The notes under the pieces are model-generated. The model searched no databases. It was given only the letters and a program-made list of their open reading frames with translations, and was not told the origin of the DNA. Positions 10,549 to 20,500 of a DNA stretch of 64,000 bases are shown piece after piece. Both the position numbers and the translations under genes were made by a program. Location: NCBI GenBank assembly GCA_905221615.1, contig CAJNDT010005323.1, positions 507,183 through 571,182 on the forward strand, written 5' to 3'. The stretch is from Symbiodinium sp. CCMP2592. Lineage: Eukaryota > Sar > Dinophyceae > Suessiales > Symbiodiniaceae. Every line of letters begins with the position of its first letter. Position 1 is the stretch's first letter.

Positions 10549-11450
10549 TGGGCGTTCTGCGCATTGGCCCCCCGACGTGACCCCGCGAAGACGGGGCATG
10601 TTTGTACGTACAGTCGACTTCCTCGTTCGATGTGATGGTAAAGATCCACTCGACGCAAAAGATCGGAGCGCGGTAATTGAGGAATATCGAGCGTCATTCA
10701 TGGATCGGCTATGGCAAGTCCTGACATTCTAAACCAAACACCCGACAACCCGAAGCCAGGCTGGCAAATGGCTGGTGAGCACGTGGCGAGACGTTTTCGA
10801 GTCTTGGTTGTTGTTCTGAGTATTCTGGGTGTCGAGCTCATTCATATGTTCAGCCCAAACCCTGCGTAGAACCAAGCATCCGTGGCGAAAGAAGAAGGGG
10901 GGCGATCCCAACAGCGAGTATCTTCGACCTTGAAGACTCTGAAGTCCGAGATTGACGGGCGTTTGAACTGTGGCTTCGATGCGGTGTATAGCCCTAAATC
11001 CCTAAGCCGTAAACACCGAAATTCCCAGCATCTCTAGAATCCCCCAAAACTGTCGAGAAATTCAAGCCCGACACCCCAACCTAAAAGACCTCGAAGGAGA
11101 TCCGAAGTGCAACTTAGGAGATGGCTGTGGCTACGGCAGATGGCTATTCTGTCTGGCACTGGATGGAGGCCGGGCTCTCGTTGAAACGGTGTAGAGACTT
11201 AGGGTTTATCCAGGGTTGGGGTTGGAGTTTAGGGTTTGGGGTATCATAATGCATCACTTCCTCATTGTGACTCGAATCGAGTTCCGTAGCAACAGAACTA
11301 CGAGCAAAGGACGTGCACCCTTGGCCAGAGCGTTCGAGCCTTAGGCCGCATAAACCTACCCCTGCCGTACACCACTTTAACCCTGAACCCCCTGACATAA
11401 CCCTCTGAGCTCCGATTCAACCTGTAGCCTTGGACAAGTTAAACCTTCAG
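10549..11450. other. Former 3' flank of copy 0
   Basis: It aligns loosely with the 3' flanks of copies 1 and 2 (GTGAATAGTGGGCGTTCTG..., then CCGGCAGGC-like and GACGGCTGTGGCTACGGCAG blocks). It has no open exon of its own. Confidence 0.5.
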
Positions 11451-11750
11451 GTGAGCTCCTTCCGGCCTTCCACCCTTCAGCCGGACGAGCCGGCAACGCT
11501 GTCCATCGAGTGGTGGATGCTGTCTCCTTTGCAGGCATTGGACTTTCGAGTCTACTGTGGAGTTTTGGAGATGTTAATCGAGAGGTCGAGTCCCTCTTGG
11601 CAGGTGGGGAAAGGAGGTTTGCTTAACTGTAGCGCCATGCCTTTGGGAAACGCCTGGCACACCGTGCGGATGCTCAAGTACATCAATTCCTTGCGCATGG
11701 CTCTTCTGCAGTTTGATGAAGACGATGAGGATGGGTTGCTACGATGGTGA
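11451..11750 (+). CDS. Open 3' exon in copy 0, acidic C terminus
   Basis: After CCTTCAG a 99-codon frame opens with VSSFRPSTLQPDEPATLSIE and closes with ALLQFDEDDEDGLLRW and a stop. The start resembles the extracellular-type repeats (F-x-P-S...P-x-x-P-x-T-x-S-I-E). The same DNA exists in copies 1 (about 32000-32330) and 2 (about 34225-34560), but there an 8-nt loss near the start and a 2-nt loss before the acidic tail break the frame. So this piece is intact only in copy 0. Whether it belongs to the CBM gene or to the surrounding extracellular gene is unknown. Confidence 0.45.
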   Translation: MSSFRPSTLQPDEPATLSIEWWMLSPLQALDFRVYCGVLEMLIERSSPSWQVGKGGLLNCSAMPLGNAWHTVRMLKYINSLRMALLQFDEDDEDGLLRW

Positions 11751-11960
11751 TGTTCATTGGGAGGATGACCTCACGGTGATGATCATTGTCGCCCTCAGAG
11801 TAGCCGAGAATACGGTTGCGTCATCCTCGTCGTGATTTAGAATCAAAGCACTTCGGGTTTCGGCTTCACGGTTTCGTGTTCGAAATCCTCAGCCGAAGCC
11901 CTAACTCCGACACCCTTTAGACGCCAAGCCCCAAGCCCCAAGCCCCATCACTGGTCCCAG

Positions 11961-12103
11961 CTCCTGTGCCCAAGCTGCCGCTTTCGGAGGCCGGCGGTCG
12001 CCTTCGCCTGCGTCCTCCGGGTACCGAGCTGGGATCCTTCGACCTCTCCGGGGCCCTCGAGCGCTTTTCCTGGGGCAACCTCCCCCACGCCGGGGACGCG
12101 CAG
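11961..12103 (+). CDS. Exon, extracellular-type repeat protein
   Basis: Between GTCCCAG and CGCAG|GTCCGG, the frame reads PVPKLPLSEAGGRLRLRPPG and then FDLSGALERFSWGN. The A-G-G-x-L-x-L-x-P-P-G pattern matches the P-P-G-F half of the repeat. Confidence 0.5.
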
Positions 12104-12373
12104 GTCCGGGAGTCAAAACGGCTGTTCACCGCTTGTGATTGTTTCTGCTATCACCGTGAGTATGTCTGTTGCCTTGATCACTGTAGTATCCTTGTCAGCC
12201 TTGTCACTGCCTCTGGAGTCCTGTTCTTGTCCTTATCGCCAGCGGCTGTCCTTTGTGAGATTCAAGCGGCCGGGGTTCCTAAGCTGCGCAAGGCCTTTCA
12301 GTGAGTTATGGTGATTGCGGATGTTCTGCACCGGGTGGCGATCCCTCCGTCCCCGTCCCCCCTCCACGTGCAG

Positions 12374-12660
12374 GCTCTGCAGGCCGTGCAAGCCAGCACT
12401 CGGAGCCTTGAAGTGGCGCTGTGCTGTGAGTTGCTGAGCAGAAGAAGCTACTACTTCGAGTTCGGCGTCCGCCATCCAACAGCGGACAGGATGCCGGATC
12501 CCGCAGAACTCGAACTGAACGTGTGGATATTTGAGACGCTGACGGCGGAAGGGTCTGTGAAACACTATGGACAGATTCGCGGCTACAGGATGCTCGGCGG
12601 CAGATCGGACTATAGCTTTCAAATTCGTTTCTACAACCTGCATTGCAACCTTCTGAACTA
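12374..12660 (+). CDS. Exon, extracellular-type repeat protein (Y-x-F / HP / NVW)
   Basis: A long open frame starts after GTGCAG: LEVALCCELLSRRSYYFEFG, VRHPTADRMPDPAELELNVW, IFETLTAEG, then GQIRGYRMLGG. This is the clearest version of the Y-x-F-x-x-x-V-x-HP/NP...N-x-W-x-F-x-T-x-T-x-x-G half-repeat. A stop closes the frame at 12659-12661; the true donor may be earlier. The antisense 147-codon frame is a shadow. Confidence 0.55.
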
Positions 12661-14284
12661 AGGCCGGAACCACCAAAGTCCAGACTGAACCCTAAACTGC
12701 CTAAACTCTAAACAGTTGTGGCTTCTGAGCTCCGACGTTTGAGAAGAAAGCCATCCGCAGCCCGAGCCCAGGAACCCTATGCTCTAAACCCCTGCAAGCT
12801 CGGCCGATGGAAAAGGGCCCAACAAAAAACCAAAAACCTGCAAACCCTGAACCCTGAACCCTGAAAGGCCCCAAAAACCTGGCTCATCCTGGTAAGGAAT
12901 TTCAGCTGTTCGGCAGTCGGAAAAGAGCCCTCAAAAAAAAGGAAAGGTACCAAAAAAACCTCCAGAGCCTCCGAGCCTCCCACGAGGATCTTCCGAAGCT
13001 TCGCCCGGGCAAGCGTGGAGCTCGAGAGCGAGTTGTTGGTGGGTGGCGTGGGCGGCTCTTCCCCCAAAGCTCGGGGCGCTTCGGGGCTCTTCGGGCTTAG
13101 GGGTTCATGGGTGGGGTCTAGGATGGTTTGGAGGGTTGGGGTAGTTGAGGGTTCGGAGTTTGGGGGTGTAGCGCTGGGAGTTCAGAGCTGGTGAGCTTTT
13201 CCAGATTCAGGCTTAGCGGCGAGGGTTCAGGCTCGACGGGCTTCACATTCCGTGCTTCGAGGAGTAGGGCAGGGTCGGGGACAAAGGGCCTCCTTTTCTT
13301 GTCTGCTTTTGATGATCATGGTGGTGATGGTTACCTAAACAGCAAGCCTCAAACCCTAACCCTAAAGCCTACATCCCAACCCCTAAGCCCTATACCCTAT
13401 AAAGCCTAAACCCTGAGCCCGAATGGTGATGGTTGCTATCCCCTCGGCCGAGGTCAGGGACTGCAGGAGCGGACCGTGTCGGTCAGCTTCTCGCTGCCCT
13501 TCGCCGTTGCCCTGTGCCATCTCTGCATTTGGGGGCTCCTCATTCTACGAGGGGTGGCCTTGAACCTAACTTTCAAGCCTTGAAGCTTTGGTTTGAATGA
13601 AGATTTCTCCAGAGTTTTGTGGCCGACAGGAAGGTTCCGAGACCGCCTTCAGCTGCTTTCCTTTCGCGGAGTGAGCTTGATTAGTGTCTTTAGGTGGGGC
13701 TTGAACTTCTTCCCGGAACCCTCAGAAAGGAAGCAGCGGGGCAATGACAGTGGGAGGCACCTTTTCCTTAGGCCAGCCCCGGCTCAAGGCGAGAAGACTT
13801 CTACCCGAAACGAAGCGCAGATTCCGAGGCACAGCAGAAGCAGGCTGCGGCTCTTGGCTCCGCGTGGATGGCAGTTCCCGGATGCTTGCCTCGAGACCCC
13901 AAGGAAAAGCCCCTGGCAGCGGTTGAGGGTAGGGTTGAGCCTTCACTGTGTAGGGGGTAGGGCCGAACCCAAACCGTGAGCACTGTGAGCTTCATGTGGA
14001 GTTTGCAGGTGTAGTGCTAGGGGTTTGTAAAATGAAGGGCCTTCGTTTGGATTTCGCACGTTTCGGTTACGCAGCGTTTGCGAAGTGAAGGCTTGTTTCG
14101 GCTGAAGGTTCAAGGGTAGTTATATAAGTAGGGTCACAGGTCTCAGCTGGGGCTATAAACCGGCAAAGCCGTAGGTGCTGGAGTTGCAACATTTCAATGC
14201 ATATAGCTCTGAGTCATGAACCCTCGTACACGGTGCCTTGCAGAGGGCTTTTGCATCCGGCTTTCCAAGTCAGCAGTTCGGCAT
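12661..14284. other. Mostly intronic; one weak exon
   Basis: It is rich in CCCTAAA/CCTGAA words (12690-12870, 13340-13400). A possible short exon at about 13466-13530 reads RTVSVSFSLPFAVALCHL after CTGCAG, which fits the V-x-V-x-F strand type. Overlapping frames on both strands at 13593-13995 are unresolved. Confidence 0.35.
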
Positions 14285-14495
14285 AGATCCCGATCTCACA
14301 TGCGGAGATCAAGCAACTTACGCAGCAGTGTCGACACTTGGCAAAAGCCCGAGGACAACTGCGACTTGAGTGTGCAGCTGGGGCCTTTCACGACAGTGGC
14401 CAGTTGCACGGCTTCGCAGAACATGCTGAGCTTGCTTATCTCCGGCAGCATCAACCCGGGCATCGAGGGAAGGCGCTGCCCTCTCGAGAATCGGT
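14285..14495 (+). CDS. Exon, extracellular-type repeat protein
   Basis: The frame reads SVDTWQKPEDNCDLSVQLGP, FTTVASCTASQNMLSLLISG and SINPGIEG. Two Cys, a T-W and the S-C-T-A-S turn look like a secreted beta domain. Boundaries are approximate. Confidence 0.5.
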
Positions 14496-15132
14496 GTGAT
14501 GATTAGTATAAGGGTACAAAACTTCGGGATGTGAAGGTCTGAGAATCTGGCGCGATGTGGTCTCTCGTCTGATGCTTTTGGGACCTCTGGGTTCACTTCA
14601 AAATGGCCTTGAAAGCTCTTGCTCGGGTCCGGCCCTGAAGCCCAAGCCTCTGCCCTCAGCCAAATCCCAAAGCCAACCACCCAAGACCCGGAGGTTGCCA
14701 TGATAGAAACCCCATAAGCGGATCTTACTTGGTCAAGTTCAGAACACTGTTTACGGAAGCGTTCAAAAGATTCTCCTAGCCACCGCCATGCTTCGCCACG
14801 GCCAGGTCCTTTGGGATCCAGGTGGCAGTGAAGCCTCCAGCAGCTCGGGAGCAGATCATGAGGTCTGGGGACTTAAAAGTAGTGTTTCGGGGGTGCCTAG
14901 CCGTAGACCCGAAATCCTGAGACCTGAGACCATCCGTTCGAAAGCTTGGGTGGTTTCGGGATTGCAGTCGGACCTAGGGAGCGGAATTCAAGTCGAAGCC
15001 GCTACGCCCTCGTGGCTGCTTTCAGGGTCTACTCAGGGCTTTGAAGCTGAATGCTTACTGTGCCCTTGCCCCAATCCCTGAATAAACCTACTTCTTCAAA
15101 CCGAAGCCCGAAACGACGAAATCCGAAACCAG

Positions 15133-15225
15133 GTCAGCGTCGCGATCCACGACTTCTGGTTCTTGGAGGCTTACGGCGCGGTCGGCACGCCAGACACGCT
15201 GGTCGATCCGAACAGGCACCCGGGC
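15133..15225 (+). CDS. Exon, extracellular-type repeat protein
   Basis: After AACCAG the frame reads VSVAIHDFWFLEAYGAVGTP and then DTLVDPNRHPG before a stop. V-x-V-A-I-x-D-F is a beta-strand start of the same kind as 16575. Confidence 0.45.
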
Positions 15226-15531
15226 TAAGTGCGAGAGCAATAGTTGCCTGCTGTATAACAGGGTTCCGTTTTTAGTGCCTCTTAGGCTAGTCGCTTGCCT
15301 TGCTCGTATGACAGGGCCCTCAAACGAAAACCACGCGCGGGAGCTACCGTGGTTCCAATGCCGGTGTGTGGATTTGGGGTTCAACTAGACGTCGTCTTGA
15401 CTCTGGAGCAAGACATTGCTTTCTCCCTCAAATCCGAAATCGATTGAATTATAGTATCCCTGCAGCCAAGTATGTTCCCTTGACCCCTTGCGTCCCACTT
15501 TTCGAAGAAAGTAGCCTGCAGGTACGAGAGC

Positions 15532-15645
15532 CTGGACTTCAACTTGGAGCCTCGCTTGGCTTTGCCCGTCTTGGGCACTGCCCGGCGCCAGGGGGCAACG
15601 GGCGGCACCGCCATGGCCCAGGCTCGGGACCAGGTCTTGCAATGG
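15532..15645 (+). CDS. Exon ending at a telomere-repeat intron
   Basis: After CCTGCAG the frame reads YESLDFNLEPRLALPVLGTA, RRQGATGG and MAQARDQVLQ. It runs to a GT that is the first base pair of a (TTTAGGG)n run, so the intron would open directly with telomere-type repeats. Another + frame is also open, so the frame choice rests on composition. Confidence 0.4.
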
Positions 15646-15672
15646 TTTAGGGTTTAGGGTTTAGGGTTTAGG
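15646..15672 (+). repeat. Interstitial telomere-type repeat (TTTAGGG)n
   Basis: About four perfect TTTAGGG heptamers. A degenerate CCCTAAA region on the opposite polarity follows at 15785-15880, and another TTTAGGG patch at 16006-16025. Confidence 0.9.
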
Positions 15673-15912
15673 TGGTCCAACGGAGCAGACTGTTTACTAT
15701 TCTTCTCAGTGAAGCACGACGCAGCCCCCAAGGCTACAACCGAAAAAGGAAACGTTTGCATGTTGTTGAGGAGCCTTTCTGTATGAAGCCCTAATCCTAA
15801 ACCCTAAATCCCAAATCCTAAACCCTAAACCTCTAAACCCCCTAAACCCTTAAACCCCGAAACCCTAAACCCCTGAAACTTGGAGTCGTCAACTTCGGCG
15901 TATCCTGTGCAG

Positions 15913-15975
15913 GTGCTCCTTTCGGCCCAGCCTCCCGAGTCGCGGCGGACTTGGAGGTGCTTCGCGGGAGGGTCC
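15913..15975 (+). CDS. Short exon, extracellular-type
   Basis: After TGTGCAG the frame reads VLLSAQPPESRRTWRCFAGG. The P-P...R-T-W fits the NP...W half-repeat. The end is approximate. Confidence 0.4.
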
Positions 15976-16574
15976 ATATTTAAGAGTTTAGTTTTATACT
16001 GTAGGGGTTTAGGGTTTAGGGTTCAGGGGAGTTGAGGGTGTGTTTATGCTGCAAGGTTAACTCGCATCGAAAATGATCTAATTCGCAGGATGCATCATAA
16101 GATGCTACACGATGCCATGCCATGCCAGGCAAAACCATGCTATACTATCCTATGCTGAATGCCTAGACCAGACAAGACTAAGACCAGACCGGACTAGACT
16201 AGTCCATTAGCATGGTTGGCAAGAGTCAAGAAACTGTCACGTCCAAGCCTGTGGCTCCACGGCTTCGACTTCAAGCTCAAGACAAGATGGCTTGAAAAAG
16301 GCAGAGACAGATCTGGTACCTTTGAAAACAATTTTGAACTTGCAAGGCTCCCCACATCCATGGTGGCAGCGCTGAGCTTCTCTTTGCCGACAGTGCCCTC
16401 ACGGCTGGTAGCTCGCTTGCCGAAAGCGCTTCAGGGTCTGAAGAGTCGAGTTGCAGGCTTATCTCGTGAATGTTCGTTCGTCTGCTCTTCGCTGCTGTGT
16501 TTGGATTCGATGTTGTTTTTTGCAATGTATTAGAGTCCTCAGCGTGTCGTCTCAGTCTTGCAGTTGTCTGCCAG

Positions 16575-16797
16575 GTCAACGCCTCCCTGAGGGTCTCTGT
16601 GGAGATCGACTGGGTGGTGCTTCGATGCTCGCTGCCCCCGCGCCCATTTCTTACCGGGAGCCTTCCCCCTGGAGCTCGGAGACTGAGAGAGGGGAGTGAG
16701 GCAGAGGCCTGGCACCGTGCAGCATTTGCTTTGCCTTTGGGGGCAGGAGCCCAGTGCTTCGATTCTTCGAGCTCATCACGGCAGATGCGGCAGACGG
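16575..16797 (+). CDS. Exon, extracellular-type repeat protein
   Basis: Between TGCCAG and ACGGAG|GTGACG, an open 74-codon frame reads VNASLRVSVEIDWVVLRCSL, then PPRPFLTGSLPPGARR and a Ser-rich tail with one further Cys. It again has the strand / P-P-x-x-F / P-P-G layout. Confidence 0.5.
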
Positions 16798-16942
16798 AGG
16801 TGACGGCTTGTTGGGGGTTTAAGGGCCTAGGCTTCGGGACGACTGATTTCGAGTTGCCAACTGGGTGTGTGAGGCCGGAGGTTCCAACCGGGGTTCAAGC
16901 TCATTGAAGGTTTGGATTTTTGTCGAGGATTTCATGTTTCAG

Positions 16943-17328
16943 GCATACTGGGATCCACAGCATGCGCTTTCAACAACAGGTGCTGAGGCCTCAAGAAAAC
17001 CCCGGATGTGCACTAGGCTCCACCCCTCAGGTTGTGATCACTATCGACGACCTCATCCCGCTTCGGGCTGCTCGGTACCAAGAAGCAGTGATTCTGAGCC
17101 CGATTTATGGGTGAAGGTGCTTCCGGTTGCGCATAAGTCTCGGAGCACAGGCATCAGATTGCACGCGGTCCAATTTCATGTCTCTGAGTCTTGGCGAGGC
17201 TTTTCGGTGTGGTTTTGGTGGTCTAACTCCTGAGTGTCGCCTTGTGGCCTCAAGAACTGAGGCAGGCATCTACAACTTCTCTCTGGTGGTCGTTACACAG
17301 TCGGCCGTTCCGCGCATCGAGGCCTCTT
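16943..17328 (+). CDS. Two exons, extracellular-type repeat protein
   Basis: The first exon (16943 to about 17084), after TTTCAG, reads HTGIHSMRFQQQVLRPQENP, GCALGSTPQVVITIDDLIPL and RAARYQ. The second (about 17235-17328) reads ASRTEAGIYNFSLVVVTQSA and ends in a TGA. Y-x-F-x-L-V-V-V is the Y-x-F half-repeat. These are the last exons before the satellite block. Confidence 0.45.
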
Positions 17329-17570
17329 GAGAAGACAAGGGTTATTGGAGCGGCTGCACTTTCCTTAAGACTTGCGGAGTGGCATGTCCCTGAAGTCTAA
17401 TCCGCGAAGCCTAAACCGGAAAGTGCCTGGACCTTGGTTCCTAAACCCGCAACCCAACCCCCAGCCAACCTGGACAGGCCTTCGCCTGGCCGCGCGCTTC
17501 GTCCTGGGCTTTGAGCCTGGGCTCCGGCTCACTCGACTTCAGGACCCGAAGAATTTGGATTTTTGACCTG

Positions 17571-20500
17571 CCCTAGCTGATGCTCATGATGCCGATCTTG
17601 CGGTGACAAATGCTCTGGATGCCGGTCCTGCGGTGGCATTCAATGGCTGCCTTGGTGGAGCCGACCTCAGCTGATGCTCATGATGCCGGTCTTGCGGTGG
17701 CATTCAATGGCTGCCTTGGTGGAGCCGACCTCAGCTGATGCTCATGATGCCGGTCTTGCGGTGGCATTCAATGGCTGCCACGGTGGAGCCTTCCCCAGCT
17801 GATGCTCATGATGCGGGTCTTGCCGTGGCATTCAATGGCTGCCTTGGTGGAGCTTACCCCAGCTGATGCTCATGATGCCGGTCTTGCGGTAGCCTTCAAT
17901 GGCCGCCTGCCATGGTGGAGCCTACCCCAGCTGATGCTCATGATGCGGGACTTGCGGTGGCATTCAATGGCTGCCTTGGTGGAGCCTGCCCCAGCTGATG
18001 CTCATGATGCCGGTCTTGCGGTAGCCTTCAATGGCTGCTTTGGTGGAGCCTACCCCAGCTGATGCTCATGATGCGGGTCTTGGCGTGGCATTCAACGGCT
18101 GTCTAGGTGGAGCCTACCCCAGCTGATGCTCATGATGCAGGTCTTGCGGTGGCATTCAAAGGCTGGCTGCCTTGGTGGAGCTTACCCCAGCTGATGCTCA
18201 TGATGCCGGTCTTGCGGGTCTTGCGGTGGCATTCAAAGGCTGGCTGCCTTGGTGGAGCTGACCCCAGCTGATGCTCATGATGCCGGTCTTGCGGTGGCAT
18301 TCAATGGCTGCCATGGTGGAGCCTACCGCAGCTGATGCTCATGATGCCGGTCTTGCGGGTCTTGCGGGGGCATTCAAAGGCTGGCTGCCTTTGGTGGAGC
18401 TTACCCCAGCTGATGCTCGTGATGCCGGTCTTGCGGTAGCCTTCAATGGCCGCCTGCCATGGTGGAGCCTACCCCAGCTGATGCTCATGATGCCGGTCTT
18501 GCGGTGGCATTCAATGGCTGCCTTGGTGGAGCCTACCTCAGCTGATGCTCGTGATGCTGGTCTTGCGGCAGCCTTCAATGGCCGCCTGCCTGGGTGGGGC
18601 CAACCCCAGCTGATGCTCATGATGCCGGTCTTGCGGTAGCCTTCAATGGCCGCCTGCCATGGTGGAGCCTACCCCAGCTGATGCTCATGATGCGGGACTT
18701 GCGGTGGCATTCAATGGCTGCCTTGGTGGAGCCTACCCCAGCTGATGCTCATGATGCCGGTCTTGCGGTAGCCTTCAATGGCTGCCTTCGTGGAGCCTAC
18801 CCCAGCTGATGCTCATGATGCGGTCTTGCGGTGGCATTCAACGGCTGTCTAGGTGGAGCCTACCCCAGCTGATGCTCATGATGCAGGTCTTGCGGTGGCA
18901 TTCAATGGCTGCCACGGTGGAGCCTTCCCCAGCTGATGCTCATGATGCGGGTCTTGCCGTGGCATTCAATGGCTGCCTTGGTGGAGCCTACCCCAGCTGA
19001 TGCTCATGATGCCGATCTTGCGGTAGCCTTCAATGGCTGCCTTGGTGGAGCCTACCCCTGCTGATGCGTGGCATTCAATGGCTGTCTAGGTGGAGCCTAC
19101 CCCAGCTGATGCTCATGATGCCGGTCTTGCGGTAGCCTTCAATGGCTGCCTTGGTGTAGCCTACCCAAGCTGATGCTCATGATGGCATTCAATGGCTAGG
19201 TGGAGCCTACCCCAGCTGATGCTCATGATGCCGGTCTTGCGGTGGCATTCAATGGCTGCCATGGTGGAGCCTACCCCAGCTGATGCTCATGATGCAGGTC
19301 TTGCGGTGGCATTCAATGGCTGCCATGGTGGAGCCTACCCCAGCTGATGCTCATGATGCAGGTCTTGCGGTGGCATTCAATGGCTGCCTTGGTGGAGCCT
19401 ACCCCAGCTGATGCTCATGATGCCGGTCTTGCGGTAGCCTTCAATGGCTGCCTTGGTGGAGCCTTCCCCAGCTGATGCTCATGATGCGGTCTTGCGGTGG
19501 CATTCAACGGCTGTCTAGGTGGAGCCTACTCCTGCTGATGCTCATGATGCAGGTCTTGCGGTGGCATTCAATGGCTGCCTTGGTGGAGCCTACCCCAGCT
19601 GATGCTCATGATGCCGGTCTTGCGGTAGCCTTCAATGGCCGCCTGCCATGGTGCAGCGTACCCCAGCTGATGCTCATGATGCGGGTCTTGCGGTGGCATT
19701 CAATGGCTTGCTTGGTGGAGCCTACACCAGCTGATGCTCATGATGCGGGACTTGCGTTGGCATTCAATGGCTGCCTTGGTGGAGCCTACCCCAGCTGGTG
19801 CTCATGATGCGGTCTTGCGGTGGCATTCAACGGCTGTCTAGGTGGAGCCTACCTCAGCTGATGCTCATGATGCCGGTCTTGCGGTAGCCTTCAATGGCTG
19901 CCTTGGTGTAGCCTACCCCAGCTGATGCTCATGATGCGGGACTTGCGGTGGCATTCAATGGCTGCCTTCGTGGAGCCTACCCCAGCTGATGCTCATGATG
20001 CGGGACTTGCGGTGGCATTCAATGGCTGCCTTCGTGGAGCCTACCCCAGCTGATGCTCATGATGCGCTTGCGGTGGCATTCAATGGCTGTCTAGGTGGAG
20101 CCTACCCCAGCTGATGCTCGTGATGCCGGTCTTGTGGTGGCATTCAATGGCTGCCATGGTGGAGCCTACCCCAGCTGATGCTCATGATGCGGGTCTTGCG
20201 GTGCCATTCAATGGCTGTCTAGGTGGAGCCTACCCCAGCTGATGCTCATGATGCGGGTCTTGCGGTGGCATTCAATGGCTGCCTTGGTGGAGCCTACCCC
20301 AGCTGATGCTCATGATGCGGGTCTTGCGGTGGCATTCAATGGCTGCCTTGGTGGAGCCTACCCCAGCTGATGCTCATGATGCGGGTCTTGCGGTGGCATT
20401 CAATGGATGCCTTGGTGGAGCCTACCCCAGCTGATGCTCATGATGCCGGTCTTGCGGTAGCCTTCAATGGCTGCCTTGGTGGAGCCTACCCAAGCTGATG

